Positions 28,221 to 36,950 of a stretch of DNA of 43,042 nt are shown here, in pieces (within the stretch, counting starts at the first letter, position 1; each line of letters opens with the position of its first letter). This DNA comes from Methylobacterium variabile (GTDB lineage Bacteria > Pseudomonadota > Alphaproteobacteria > Rhizobiales > Beijerinckiaceae). Location of the stretch: contig NZ_LABY01000012.1 of the NCBI RefSeq assembly GCF_001043975.1, positions 1 through 43,042 on the forward strand. The letters run 5' to 3'. The notes beneath the pieces were generated by a model, which saw only the letters and a program-made list of their open reading frames with translations, was not told where the DNA came from and searched no databases. The position numbers and the translations under genes were made by a program.

Positions 28221-28565
28221 TCAGCGGCGCCCGTGCACCAGGAGGGCGAGGCCGTAGCCGACGGCACCGGCGATGAGCAGGGCAACGAGCGGGGTCTCCT
28301 CGACGGCGTGGGTCACCGTGCGGGCACCGCGCCGCACCACGTGGCGGCCCCGGTCGTAGGCGTCCTCGGCGTAGTCGGCGGCGGTCTCGGCGTAGTCCCG
28401 GACGGCGTCACGGGCCTCGCCGGCGAGGCCCTCGGCGCGCCCCTGCGCCTCGCGGAAGCGGCCCTCGACCTGCGAGCGGTGGTCGCCCACGAGGTCGCCG
28501 ACGGCGCTCTGCGCCTTGCCGCCGAACTCGCGGGCTGCGCCGGTAATGCGATCCATGTCGACCAT
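28221..28565 (-). CDS. CsbD family stress-response protein with C-terminal membrane anchor
   Basis: A 114-aa protein. The N-terminus MDRITGAAREFGGKAQSAVG is the CsbD-like motif (residues 4-35); such proteins are typically induced by general stress regulators. The middle (about 40-75) is amphipathic helix (RFREAQGRAEGLAGEARDAVRDYAETAADYAED). A single membrane helix near 92-110 (PLVALLIAGAVGYGLALLV) resembles the anchor of ElaB/YqjD-like proteins. The ATG at 28565 has GGGAG five bases upstream; a second ATG lies three codons in. It heads the pair with the membrane protein at 27270. The function of CsbD proteins is not known in detail. Confidence 0.83.
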   Translation of the reverse strand: MVDMDRITGAAREFGGKAQSAVGDLVGDHRSQVEGRFREAQGRAEGLAGEARDAVRDYAETAADYAEDAYDRGRHVVRRGARTVTHAVEETPLVALLIAGAVGYGLALLVHGRR

Positions 28566-28935
28566 CTGTCACTCCCTTGCCGGAATCGAGCCCCTCGCCG
28601 AAGCGAGACCCTCGCACGGTCAACGCGCGCGCAGGCTCCGGGCGGGGGCGGTCCGCGCGGCGCGGCCCGTTCAACGAGGCTCACGCCGCGTCACGACAGG
28701 TGGGACCCGGGATCACGGAGGCAATAGGCACTCGCCGCATTCTTTCCGGTATGGTCGGATGATCGCCTTGAGTGGAATTGCACGAAGCAATTCTGCTGAG
28801 TCTCTTGCTTTATCCTTTGTTATCGATGCGGCCGGCACGCGGGAGGCCCGCTCCGGTGCGGGCAGGACCGCGTCGCCGGCTCCGGGGGCGGGCCCCGCGT
28901 CGCCCCGGTCGCGGGGCGCAGGGCCCGCGCCGCGC
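28566..28935. other. Gene-free interval between gpmA and csbD-like gene
   Basis: Around 370 bases without a supported gene. It contains an AT-rich island (about 28735-28830), conspicuous in this GC-rich region. A 7-bp inverted repeat lies within it, GAATTGC (28775-28781) and GCAATTC (28787-28793) around ACGAA. It could be the end of the gpmA transcript or the promoter/operator of the csbD-like gene. Confidence 0.4.
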
Positions 28936-29559
28936 TCAGTCGCGGTCGAGGATCTCCTTCGAGGCGACGGTCGTGTCGTCCTTCAGGCGGTAGACCAGCG
29001 GCACGCCGGTGGCGAGCTCGAGGCCCGGGATCGTCTCGGTGGTGAGCCCGTCGAGCACCATCACGAGGGCGCGCAGCGAGTTGCCGTGGGCGGCGACCAG
29101 CACGCGCTCGCCCCGCATCACCCGCGGCAGGATCTCCCGCATCGTGTAGGGAAGGACCCGGGCCACGGTGTCCTTCAGGCTCTCGCCGCCGGGCGGGGGC
29201 ACGTCGTAGGAGCGGCGCCAGACGTGGACCTGGTCCTCGCCCCACTTGGCGCGGGCGTCGTCCTTGTTGAGGCCCGAGAGGTCGCCGTAGTCGCGCTCGT
29301 TGAGGGCGGCGTCGGCGATCGTCGGCAGGTCGGACTGGCCGAGCTCCTCGAGGATCAGCGCGCAGGTGCGCTGGGCCCGGGTCAGGGCCGAGGTGAAGGC
29401 GACATCGAACTGCACGCCCTTCGCCTTGAGCCGCCGCCCAGCCGCCCGCGCCTCCTCGACGCCGAGATCGGTGAGGCCCGGGTCCTTCCACCCGGTGAAC
29501 AGGTTCTTCAGGTTCCACTCGCTCTGGCCGTGGCGCGCGAGGACGAGAAGACGCTCCAT
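28936..29559 (-). CDS. gpmA: 2,3-bisphosphoglycerate-dependent phosphoglycerate mutase
   Basis: Interconverts 2- and 3-phosphoglycerate in glycolysis/gluconeogenesis via a phosphohistidine. At 207 aa it is the short form common in alphaproteobacteria. ARHGQSEWN (residues 8-16) holds the phosphorylated H10; [12 protein letters not shown] (about 88-99) includes the acid/base Glu; the second histidine is in [27 protein letters not shown] ends the chain. It lies 34 bases downstream of dapB on the same strand, suggesting cotranscription, an arrangement seen in other Rhizobiales (recalled, not checked). Confidence 0.95.
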   Translation of the reverse strand: MERLLVLARHGQSEWNLKNLFTGWKDPGLTDLGVEEARAAGRRLKAKGVQFDVAFTSALTRAQRTCALILEELGQSDLPTIADAALNERDYGDLSGLNKDDARAKWGEDQVHVWRRSYDVPPPGGESLKDTVARVLPYTMREILPRVMRGERVLVAAHGNSLRALVMVLDGLTTETIPGLELATGVPLVYRLKDDTTVASKEILDRD

Positions 29560-29593
29560 GATGCGTGTCGCTCCGTTGTCGATCGGGGGGAGG

Positions 29594-30391
29594 TCAGAGG
29601 CCCAGCACGTCGTCCATGCCGTAGAGGCCCGGTTCGCGGGATTGCGCCCAGAGGGCGGCCTTGACGGCGCCGGCGGCGAAGAGGCCGCGGTCGCTCGCCA
29701 GATGGGTGAGCGCGATCCGCTCGCCGGCGCCGGCGAAGATCACGCTGTGCTCGCCGACGACGCTGCCGCCCCGCAGGGTGGCGAAGCCGATGCCGCCGGG
29801 CTCGCGCGGGCCGGTATGGCCGTCGCGCACCGCAACCTTGCGCTCGGCGAGGGCCACGCCCCGGCCTTCCGCCGCGGCCTCGCCGAGGAGGAGCGCGGTG
29901 CCGGAAGGGGCATCCACCTTGTGGCGGTGGTGCATCTCCAGGATCTCGATGTCGTACTCGTCGCCGAGCGTCGCCGCGACCTTGCGCACCAGGCCGGCGA
30001 GCAGGTTGACGCCGAGCGACATGTTGCCCGACTGCACGATGCGGGCGTGGAAGGCGGCCGCCTTCAGCTTCGCGAAGTCGTCCGGCGAGAGGCCGGTGGT
30101 GCCGACCACGTGGACGATGCGGGCCTGGGCGGCGAGCTCGGCGTAGAACACCGTGGCGGCGGGCGCCGTGAAATCGAGGACGCCGTCGGCATCGGCGAAG
30201 GCCGGCAGCGGATCGTCCGTGACCGCGACGCCGAGGGGGGACAGGCCGGCGAGGACGCCCGCGTCCTCGCCGAGCGCGGCTGAGCCCTCGCGCTCGATCG
30301 CGCCCGCCAGGGTGCAACCCTCCGCCCCGGCCACGGCCTGGATCAGCATCCGCCCCATGCGCCCGGAGGCGCCGACGACGACGAGACGCAT
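29594..30391 (-). CDS. dapB: 4-hydroxy-tetrahydrodipicolinate reductase
   Basis: NAD(P)H-dependent enzyme of the diaminopimelate/lysine pathway, supplying peptidoglycan and lysine. It has 265 aa. The nucleotide-binding motif is GASGRMGR (residues 7-14), then [12 protein letters not shown]. The conserved catalytic stretch [19 protein letters not shown] (about 155-173) contains the His pair and Lys. [23 protein letters not shown] is typical of the C-terminal part. Standard ATG at 30391. It heads the dapB-gpmA pair. Confidence 0.95.
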   Translation of the reverse strand: MRLVVVGASGRMGRMLIQAVAGAEGCTLAGAIEREGSAALGEDAGVLAGLSPLGVAVTDDPLPAFADADGVLDFTAPAATVFYAELAAQARIVHVVGTTGLSPDDFAKLKAAAFHARIVQSGNMSLGVNLLAGLVRKVAATLGDEYDIEILEMHHRHKVDAPSGTALLLGEAAAEGRGVALAERKVAVRDGHTGPREPGGIGFATLRGGSVVGEHSVIFAGAGERIALTHLASDRGLFAAGAVKAALWAQSREPGLYGMDDVLGL

Positions 30392-30602
30392 GGGTCAGCT
30401 CCTCAATCCTGCCATCGCGCCGTCGCATGGCGGCGTCCCGGCATATTGGCGCCGGCGACCGGTCGGAGTCGCCTGCCCGCGCGTCCTACAGGGGCGGGGC
30501 GGTGCTGCCAAGGCGGGACTGCCGGGGCAGGACTGCTCCTGCGGCAGGCCTCGGCCCGGAGTTGGGGATAGGCGCGGGACCGCGGACGCGCCATCTTGTT
30601 TT

Positions 30603-30615
30603 GCAGTGCAGCATC
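30603..30615 (+). promoter_or_regulatory. TGC-rich box upstream of the alpha/beta hydrolase gene
   Basis: The 13 bases GCAGTGCAGCATC are identical to those at 21061 before the patatin gene. Here they lie 17 bases before the ATG, overlapping the probable transcription start or leader, and are preceded by TTGTTTT. A repressor site is possible; the identity of the binding protein is inferred only. Confidence 0.3.
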
Positions 30616-30631
30616 GGGCGGGAGATCTCCC

Positions 30632-31663
30632 ATGGCCTTTCGGTTCGTTCCAGGACGCGCCACCCGCCGCGCCGCCACCGGCGCCGTCCGGATCCTGCGC
30701 GCCACCGCCAAGGCGAACGCGGCCGCGGCCCGCCAGACCGGCGCGCTGATGCGGCAGGGCGCGCAGGCGCTGAAGAAGGACGAGCCGGCGCACAAGCCGG
30801 CGGGGCGCTTCGTCGAGGTCGACGGCGTCCGGATCCACTACATCGCCCGCGGCAAGGGCCGGCCGGTGGTGCTGATCCACGGCAACGGCACCATGGCGGA
30901 GGACTTCGTGATCTGCGGGCTGGTGGACCAGCTCGCCAAGACCTACCGCGTCGTCGCGATCGACCGGCCGGGCTTCGGCCATACCGAGCGGCCGCGGCAC
31001 TGGGTCTGGACCGCCCAGGCCCAGGCGCGGCTGATCGGGCACGCGCTCAAAGCCCTCAACGTCGAGCGGCCGGTGGTCGTCGGCCATTCCTGGGGCACGA
31101 TCGTCTCCCTGGCCCTGGCGATCCACGAGGTCGCGGACCTGCGCGGTCTGGTGCTGCTCTCAGGCTATTACTATCCGGGCCGGCGGGCGGACGTGAGGCT
31201 GATCGCGCCCCTCGCCGTGCCGGGCCTCGGCGACGCCGCCCGGGCGATGCTGCCGGACGCCGTCGGGCAGATGATGGCGCCGCAGGTGTTTCGCCACGTG
31301 TTCAAGCCGCAGCCGGTGCCGGCGCGGTTCACGGCGCGGTTCCCAGTGGCGCTCTCCTTGAGCCCGACCCAGGCGCGGGCGAGCGCCGAGGACACCGCGA
31401 GCATGAACGCCGCCGTCGCCCTGCTCCAGGGGCACTACCCGTCCCTGCGCCTGCCGGTGGCGATCCTCTCGGGCGACGCCGACGCCGTCGTCGATCCCCG
31501 CGAGCAGTCCTGCCGCCTGCACGAGGAGGTCGCCGGCAGCACCCTGACCCTGCTGCCCGACCAGGGCCACATGATCCACTACGCGGCGAACGCCCGGATC
31601 GTCCGGGCGGTCCACGCCCAGATGGCGCTCACGGGGCGGACCCTGGCCTGGCGCTCGCGATGA
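30632..31663 (+). CDS. Alpha/beta-fold hydrolase
   Basis: A 343-aa serine hydrolase. The first 55 residues are basic and Ala-rich, an amphipathic extension. The hydrolase domain (about 58-335) has the oxyanion HGNGTM (about 82-87), RPGFGHTERP, the nucleophile elbow GHSWG (Ser about 153), the acid in SGDADAVVD (about 283) and the histidine in DQGHMIHYAA (about 313). The catalytic triad is complete. The substrate cannot be told; haloperoxidase- or esterase-like hydrolases look like this. GGGAG lies upstream of the ATG. The 3' end overlaps the end of the marC-like gene on the other strand by 35 bases. It shares an upstream box with the patatin gene. Confidence 0.85.
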   Translation: MAFRFVPGRATRRAATGAVRILRATAKANAAAARQTGALMRQGAQALKKDEPAHKPAGRFVEVDGVRIHYIARGKGRPVVLIHGNGTMAEDFVICGLVDQLAKTYRVVAIDRPGFGHTERPRHWVWTAQAQARLIGHALKALNVERPVVVGHSWGTIVSLALAIHEVADLRGLVLLSGYYYPGRRADVRLIAPLAVPGLGDAARAMLPDAVGQMMAPQVFRHVFKPQPVPARFTARFPVALSLSPTQARASAEDTASMNAAVALLQGHYPSLRLPVAILSGDADAVVDPREQSCRLHEEVAGSTLTLLPDQGHMIHYAANARIVRAVHAQMALTGRTLAWRSR

Positions 31664-32348
31664 GCGGGCCGAGCACGTCGACGACCCCCGTCAGGGTGAT
31701 CTGGGTGCCGACGCAGAGGAGCAGGAAGGCGGCGAGCCGCCCCAGCACCCGGGCCCGGGCGTGGCCGAGCCGCTCCACCAGCCGGTCGGCCGAGGCGTAG
31801 GCGAGGAGCACCAGGAGGGCGATGACGAGGGAGGCCGCCGAGGCGCCGGCGAGGTAGGCGACGCGGTCGGCGCCCGCCTCCGGCCGGCCGGCGCCGAGGG
31901 CGATCGCCACCGCGATGGTGCCGGGGCCGGTGGTGAAGGGCAGGGTCAGGGGGAAGAAGGCGACCTCCGCCAGGGCGGCGGGCTCCGGGTCGCCCTCCGT
32001 CCCCTGCGCCGGCTCGGCCTGGGCGGCCTTGCGGGCCTCGCGCTGCTCGGGCGCGGCGAGGAGGTTCCAGGCCTGGGCCGCCACCACGAGGCCGCCGGCG
32101 ATGCGCAGGGCCGCGAGCGAGATGCCGAAGAAGCTCAGCACCGAGGCCCCGACCCAGAGCGAGACCAGCATCACGGCCGCCGCGTAGACGCCGATCCGGC
32201 CGGCGAGCCAGGTGCGCTCGGCGTGGCTGCGACCCGCGGTGACCTGGGCGAAGATCAGCGCCGCACCGGGCGGGTTGACGATGGAGAACAGGGCCGAGAA
32301 GGCGAGGAGGAAGCTCTGGAGCGCGGCTTCCGCGCCCGGGAACGGCAT
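31629..32348 (-). CDS. MarC family integral membrane protein
   Basis: A 239-aa protein with about six membrane helices. The MarC signature is present: FSIVNPPGAALIFAQVT (about residues 21-37), a hydrophilic Ala/Glu-rich loop (about 100-125), then FFPLTLPFTTGPGTIAVAIALG (about 130-150) and a final TQITLTGVVDVLGPLI. MarC proteins were once linked to multiple antibiotic resistance, but that link has not held up and their transport function is unknown. The start ATG overlaps the stop of the upstream methyltransferase by one base (TGATG), indicating translational coupling. The 3' end overlaps the convergent hydrolase. Confidence 0.9.
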   Translation of the reverse strand: MPFPGAEAALQSFLLAFSALFSIVNPPGAALIFAQVTAGRSHAERTWLAGRIGVYAAAVMLVSLWVGASVLSFFGISLAALRIAGGLVVAAQAWNLLAAPEQREARKAAQAEPAQGTEGDPEPAALAEVAFFPLTLPFTTGPGTIAVAIALGAGRPEAGADRVAYLAGASAASLVIALLVLLAYASADRLVERLGHARARVLGRLAAFLLLCVGTQITLTGVVDVLGPLIASARPGSAP

Positions 32349-33094
32349 CAGGCGCTCCCCGGCACGGGGGCGGGCACCGGCGCCGGCACCAGCACCCGGG
32401 CACCGAGGCGCGCCGCCCGGCGGGCCTGGACGGTGACCGGGCGGTAGAGCTGCTTCGTCGCCTCGACCACGTGCAGGCCGGCGAAGGGCAGTGACAATCC
32501 GGTGCCGACCCGCTCCCAGGCGCTCGCGGTGCGCAGGGTGAGCCAGCCTTCGACCGGCGGCACGTACAGAGTCTCGGCCCAGTCCTCGGGCGAGAAGAGC
32601 GTCTCGCGCATCAGGCGGCCGAGCTGGGAGCGGCTGTAGGGCTGGCCGTGGCCGAAGGGCGTGGCGTCCCGCCGCGCCCACAGGCCGCGGCGGTTCGGCA
32701 CCGCCACGATCAGCCGGCCGCCCGGGGTGAGGACGCGCCAGACCTCCTGCAGCAGCTCGGCCGGACTCTCGACGGCCTCGATGGCGTGGATCAGCAGCAC
32801 CCGGTCGAGGGCCGCGTCGGGCAGCGGCATCATGGTGGGATCGACGAGGGCCGAGGCCGAGCGGCCGGAGCCGGGCCAGTTCACGACCCCCTGCGTCGCC
32901 GGCATGAAGGCGAGCGTCCGCTCGGCGGCGTGACGGACCGGCCCGAGATACGGCACCGCGTAGCCGAGCCCCATCACCCGCAGGCCCGAGACCGAGCCGA
33001 GCATGCGGTGGACCGTGCGGCCGACGAGCCGCTGCGCCACCGTGCCCAGGGGGCTGGCGTAGAAGGCGCGCAGGTCGGTGACGTCGAGGCTCAT
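32348..33094 (-). CDS. Class I SAM-dependent methyltransferase
   Basis: A 248-aa protein with a Methyltransf_11-type fold. The glycine-rich SAM loop, normally E/DxGxGxG, reads VMGLGYAVPYLGP (about residues 40-52). MMPLPDAALDRVLLIHAIEAVE (about 88-109) is the post-II/motif II region, and LTPGGRLIVAVPNRRGLW (about 120-137) is motif III. The C-terminal third is basic and Pro-rich (VPAPVPAPVPGSA). Comparable genes stand beside gloB in Rhizobiales. The substrate is unknown. Divergent from gloB, with a 182-base gap; its stop overlaps the marC-like start. Confidence 0.85.
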   Translation of the reverse strand: MSLDVTDLRAFYASPLGTVAQRLVGRTVHRMLGSVSGLRVMGLGYAVPYLGPVRHAAERTLAFMPATQGVVNWPGSGRSASALVDPTMMPLPDAALDRVLLIHAIEAVESPAELLQEVWRVLTPGGRLIVAVPNRRGLWARRDATPFGHGQPYSRSQLGRLMRETLFSPEDWAETLYVPPVEGWLTLRTASAWERVGTGLSLPFAGLHVVEATKQLYRPVTVQARRAARLGARVLVPAPVPAPVPGSA

Positions 33095-33276
33095 CGGTTC
33101 TCGGGACGTGCGGCGCGGTATGCGGTCGGGGCCATCAATGGGGAGTGGCGCGAAGCGCGGCAAGGCGTCAACCCGCAAGGCCCCGCGCGCTCCCCGCTAT
33201 TCGCCCGAACCCGGTCGCGCGGCCGGACGCGCGCCCTATCTCTCCCCCCGTGAGATTTGACCCGAGAGGCGCCGCC

Positions 33277-34056
33277 ATGCCGGAGATCCGTCCCGAGATC
33301 CGCACCTTCCTGTGCCGGAGCGACAATATCGGCGTGCTGATGCGCGATCCCGAGACCGGGGCCTGCGCGGCGATCGACGTGCCGGAGGCGGCCGCGGTGC
33401 TGCGCGCCCTCGACGAGACCGGCTGGCGCCTCACCGATATCCTGGTCACCCATCGCCACGGCGACCACGTCGAGGGCATCCCGGAGGTGAAGGCCCGCAC
33501 CGGGGCGCGGGTGACGGCGCCGGCCCGGGCCGGTGCCGCGGTGCCGCAGGTCGACGCCACCGTGCGCGAGGGCGACGTCGTGACGGTGGGCTCGCTCGCC
33601 GCCGCCGTGTGGGAGACGCCCGGCCACTGCGACGACCACGTCACCTACTGGTTCGAGGAGGCGGGCATCGCGTTCGCCGGCGACACGCTGTTCACCCTCG
33701 GCTGCGGCCGGGTGCTGGAGGGCCCGCCCCAGGTGCTGTGGCGCTCGCTCTCGCGCTTCCTTCCCCTGGCCGACGAGACCGTGATCTACTCGGGCCACGA
33801 CTACGTTTTGTCGAACGCCCGCTTCGCGCTGGCCGCCGAGCCGGAGAACCGGAACCTGAAGGACCGGGCAGCGCTCGCCGAGACGGCCAAGGCGGAGGGG
33901 CGCTTCCTGGTGCCCACTACCCTGGGCGAGGAGAAGGCCACCAATCCGTTCCTGCGGGCCGATCAGCCGGCGCTGGCGCGGGCGGTCGGGATGGAGCCGG
34001 GCGCCGATCCGGCGGCGGTGTTCGTCGCGTTGCGCGAGTGGAAGAACCGGTTCTGA
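33277..34056 (+). CDS. gloB: Hydroxyacylglutathione hydrolase (glyoxalase II)
   Basis: A binuclear-metal beta-lactamase-fold hydrolase that releases D-lactate and glutathione from S-lactoylglutathione in methylglyoxal detoxification. It has 259 aa. The metal motif is THRHGDH (residues 58-64); other ligands are H115 in PGHCDDH, D136 in GDTLFTLGCGR and the histidine in YSGHDYV (about 173). The C-terminal helical domain with LGEEKATNPFLRADQPAL binds glutathione. The gene is followed after five bases by a cupin-domain gene, so the two are probably cotranscribed. Confidence 0.93.
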   Translation: MPEIRPEIRTFLCRSDNIGVLMRDPETGACAAIDVPEAAAVLRALDETGWRLTDILVTHRHGDHVEGIPEVKARTGARVTAPARAGAAVPQVDATVREGDVVTVGSLAAAVWETPGHCDDHVTYWFEEAGIAFAGDTLFTLGCGRVLEGPPQVLWRSLSRFLPLADETVIYSGHDYVLSNARFALAAEPENRNLKDRAALAETAKAEGRFLVPTTLGEEKATNPFLRADQPALARAVGMEPGADPAAVFVALREWKNRF

Positions 34057-34061
34057 CGCCG

Positions 34062-34514
34062 ATGCAAAGCCTCACAGCCCAAAACCTCACCGCCACCGAG
34101 GTCGTGCGCCTGCTCGACCTCAAGCCTCACCCGGAGGGCGGGCATTACCGCGAGACCTTCCGGGACCCCCGTGAGATCGACGGGCGCTCCGCCTCGACGG
34201 CGATCTACTACCTGCTCGACGTCGGCGAGACGTCGGAGTGGCACCGGGTCGACGCGACGGAGATCTGGCTCTGGCATGCCGGGGCGCCGCTGGTCATCAC
34301 CACCAGCCCCAACGGCCACGACGCCGAGGCGCGCCACCTCGGCCCCGACCTCGCGCGGGGCCACCGGCCGCAGATCGTGGTGCCGGCCGGCCACTGGCAG
34401 ACCGCCACCAGCCTCGGCGCCTGGACCCTGGTGAGCTGCACCGTGGCACCGGGCTTCCGGTTCGAGGGCTTCGAGATGGCGCCGCCGGACTGGCGGCCGA
34501 CGCCGCGGGCATAG
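34062..34514 (+). CDS. Cupin domain-containing protein (DUF985)
   Basis: A 150-aa single-domain cupin. The DUF985 sequence is characteristic: LDLKPHPEGGHYRETFRD (about residues 19-36), TAIYYLLDVGETSEWHRVDATEIW (about 46-69) with a His/Glu set for a possible metal, and the C-terminal APGFRFEGFEMAP. The reaction is unknown; it may bind a small sugar-like or keto molecule. It starts five bases after the gloB stop and shares its transcript. Confidence 0.88.
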   Translation: MQSLTAQNLTATEVVRLLDLKPHPEGGHYRETFRDPREIDGRSASTAIYYLLDVGETSEWHRVDATEIWLWHAGAPLVITTSPNGHDAEARHLGPDLARGHRPQIVVPAGHWQTATSLGAWTLVSCTVAPGFRFEGFEMAPPDWRPTPRA

Positions 34515-34526
34515 ATTTCGGCCATG

Positions 34527-34549
34527 ACCGGCCCGGGCCTCGGGCCGGT
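34527..34549 (+). terminator. Hairpin after the cupin gene
   Basis: ACCGGCCCG (34527-34535) pairs with CGGGCCGGT (34541-34549) around a GGCCT loop, 12 bases past the cupin stop. No T run follows, so it is a terminator-like structure only. The remainder to 34707 holds nothing recognisable. Confidence 0.45.
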
Positions 34550-34707
34550 TGACGGAGCGCTACTTCGGAACCTTCGCACTGAGCCGTCGGATCAGCTATC
34601 CGATGCCTGGCAGTAGAGTTTGCTGACCCGGATTAGTTCAAAACAAGGCCCCTGTCCGCCATTCGTTGGACAACCCGACGAGTTTCTCTTAGCCGTGTCT
34701 CACGGCC

Positions 34708-36378
34708 TCAGGCGGCGCGTACGGTGGAGAGAAAGCGCTGCACCTCGGCCGAGAGATAATCGGACTGCCGCGACAGCTCGGAGGCGGACGCGAGGACTTG
34801 AGCCGCTGCGGCACCGGTTTGTTCCGAGGCCTGTGCCACACCCGCGATGTTGCTCGTCACCTCGCCCGTGCCGGCTGAGGCCTGGGCGACGTTGCGCACA
34901 ATCTCCTGTGTGGCGGCGCCCTGCTCCTCGACCGCCGCAGCGATGCTCGCTGCCACCGTGTCGATCTCACGAATGCGAGCCGTGATCGCGCCGATCGCCG
35001 TCACCGCCTGATCTGTTACACCCTGAATCTCGCCGATCTGGCCGGCGATCTCCTCGGTGGCCTTGGCCGTCTGATTGGCCAGTTCCTTGACCTCGGCGGC
35101 CACCACCGCGAAACCGCGGCCTGCCTGGCCAGCGCGCGCCGCCTCGATCGTCGCGTTGAGCGCCAGCAGGTTGGTCTGGCTTGCGATGTTGGAGATGAGC
35201 CCGACCATGGTTCCGATCTTGGCCGAGGCCGACCGCATCATCTGCACCAAGTGGGCGGTCTGGTCGGCCTCGCTGACTGCGCTCTGCGCCAACCCGGTCG
35301 AACCCTGCACCTGACGGCCGATCTCCTGCACCGAAGTCCCGAGTTCCTCCGCAGCGGCTGCCACGGTCTCCACGTTCGAGGCGGCCTCCTCGGCCGCCGC
35401 GGCAACGGTCGTGGACTGGGAGGCTGTTTCGGTCGCAGTGGCAGTCATTTGCTGAGCCGTGGCCTGCAACTCGGTGGCGGAGGAGGACACCATGCCGATG
35501 ATGCCGCCCACCGCTGCCTCAAAGTCATCGGCCATCTTGCGCATGCCGGCCTTGCGCTGGTCCTCAGCCGAGGCGCGCGCCAGCGCTGTCTCGTCCTCGA
35601 GCTGGCGGGTGCGGATCAGATTAGCCCGCGACGCCTCGACGGCAACGGCGATCGCACCGATCTCGTTGGTCCGCGTCGCGAAGGGAACCTGAGCTTGGGT
35701 GTCGCCAGCGGCGAGATCACGCATCCGCCGGATCAGGCGATCGATGGGGCGTGTGACACCGAAGATCACGTAGATGACGGCGCAGATGCCGCCGGCCAGC
35801 GCGATGCCGCAGAGAAGTGACGTGAGCCAGATGGCTCGCCCGTAAGTCTGGTCCGTCGCCGTGATGGCCCGCTCGCTGCCCGTCACGTTCAAGGCCGTGT
35901 CCTGGTCGAGGAGATTCAGGGCTGCCTCGTAGGGCTTGCGCGATATCTGGAAGAGATCGTTGAGGGCGCTCGTATCCTTCGCCTGTGCTGCCGCTATCAG
36001 CCTCGCGCGGTATCCGAGATAGTCACTCCACTGCTGCTTGTACGAGACCCAGAGGGCCCGCTCTTCCGCGCTGCTGATCAGAGGCTCGTAGCGGGTTGCG
36101 ATCGCTTCGGCCTCTCCCAGCCGCCGATCCGAGAGCTTGGCCAGATCGCTTACCGGTTCGATGGCAGTGACGAAGCGCGCATCGACGAGGCGCAGACGTG
36201 TGATCTTATACTTGAGCTCACCGAGTTCACGGACACTCGGCAACCAATTTTTCGCAAGGTCGAGCGCGTTGTCGTTGACGGATCGAAGCTGTGCGAGGCC
36301 CATTATTCCCTGAATAAGGATAGCAAAGGTGAGGCTACATACGAGACCGGTCAACACGTGCTTGATTTTAAGATTCAT
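34708..36378 (-). CDS. Transmembrane methyl-accepting chemotaxis protein, 4HB-type sensor
   Basis: A 556-aa classical chemoreceptor. TM1 (about residues 8-29), a four-helix-bundle periplasmic sensor (about 30-185, [17 protein letters not shown]...), TM2 (about 186-210), HAMP (about 211-262, [18 protein letters not shown]), then a signalling domain with [39 protein letters not shown] hairpin. It lacks a CheR-docking pentapeptide. The protein is not close to the two cytosolic receptors at 6-9.5 kb. The ATG at 36378 is preceded by GGAGG. The coding DNA is less GC-rich than its neighbours, and the upstream region is strongly AT-rich, which suggests transfer or a recent insertion. Ligand unknown. 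Confidence 0.9.
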   Translation of the reverse strand: MNLKIKHVLTGLVCSLTFAILIQGIMGLAQLRSVNDNALDLAKNWLPSVRELGELKYKITRLRLVDARFVTAIEPVSDLAKLSDRRLGEAEAIATRYEPLISSAEERALWVSYKQQWSDYLGYRARLIAAAQAKDTSALNDLFQISRKPYEAALNLLDQDTALNVTGSERAITATDQTYGRAIWLTSLLCGIALAGGICAVIYVIFGVTRPIDRLIRRMRDLAAGDTQAQVPFATRTNEIGAIAVAVEASRANLIRTRQLEDETALARASAEDQRKAGMRKMADDFEAAVGGIIGMVSSSATELQATAQQMTATATETASQSTTVAAAAEEAASNVETVAAAAEELGTSVQEIGRQVQGSTGLAQSAVSEADQTAHLVQMMRSASAKIGTMVGLISNIASQTNLLALNATIEAARAGQAGRGFAVVAAEVKELANQTAKATEEIAGQIGEIQGVTDQAVTAIGAITARIREIDTVAASIAAAVEEQGAATQEIVRNVAQASAGTGEVTSNIAGVAQASEQTGAAAAQVLASASELSRQSDYLSAEVQRFLSTVRAA

Positions 36379-36950
36379 GGCAAAACCTCCGTTAGATTTT
36401 TATAATTACATGGAAAATCATCTAAATACAAATGATGTTGTTTTCGTTAATCTGCTGAGTGATGATCAAATTTTTAGCAAAATGCGAACGCTAATGACAA
36501 ACCCAACTCTTGGTTGCTCTACGTCATCCAAGCTACATTTTTTGACCGAGATGTTGAGCCGATCATCCCGAACAGGCAAGGCAGGCCTTCGCAGAGGGCT
36601 GACTGGCTGGACAGCAGACCTGGCCGGCTCGTTGAGCGTATTGCGGTGGCGCGCGGCGGCGTCTGCCTTCTCGGGGATACGGGGCGGCAGGCCCGGGATG
36701 CGCAGGATGAGATCCTCGCGCTCGGCGACAGCTTCGGCAATCTGACAGTCGAGACCGGCAAGCTTGTCCCGGTGCCCTGCCATGTGCACTCACTCCGGCG
36801 ATCTGCGCCCGTCTCGCTCCATGCCCCTCGGCACCGCGCGTGCAGACGACGCGCGCAACCAGACACTCCCGACGCGCCGCACACGTCCGGAAGAATCCGG
36901 GAGCCGTGTCTCGCAGGACGGCCTTGATCGGCCCCTGCCGCCGGATCCCG
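36379..36950. other. Gene-poor patch: AT-rich leader and possible transposase remnant
   Basis: The first 150 bases (36379-36530) are the most AT-rich in the window and should hold the promoter of the receptor at 34708. From about 36545 composition returns to GC-rich. A plus-strand frame near 36550-36640 reads FDRDVEPIIPNRQGRPSQR, resembling the GxxPxIPNRxxR segment of IS5-family DDE transposases, but the similarity ends soon. The minus-strand 107-codon frame (36466-36789) has no known domain. I take the stretch as non-coding or as a decayed insertion. Confidence 0.35.

Noticed and set aside
28516..29664. 382-codon plus-strand frame opposite gpmA
   Set aside because: Antisense shadow; gpmA on the minus strand is unambiguous.
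36466..36789. 107-codon minus-strand frame near the AT-rich patch
   Set aside because: No ribosome site or known domain; a weak resemblance to an IS110-type segment (KLAGLDCQIAEA) was not extended enough to accept.
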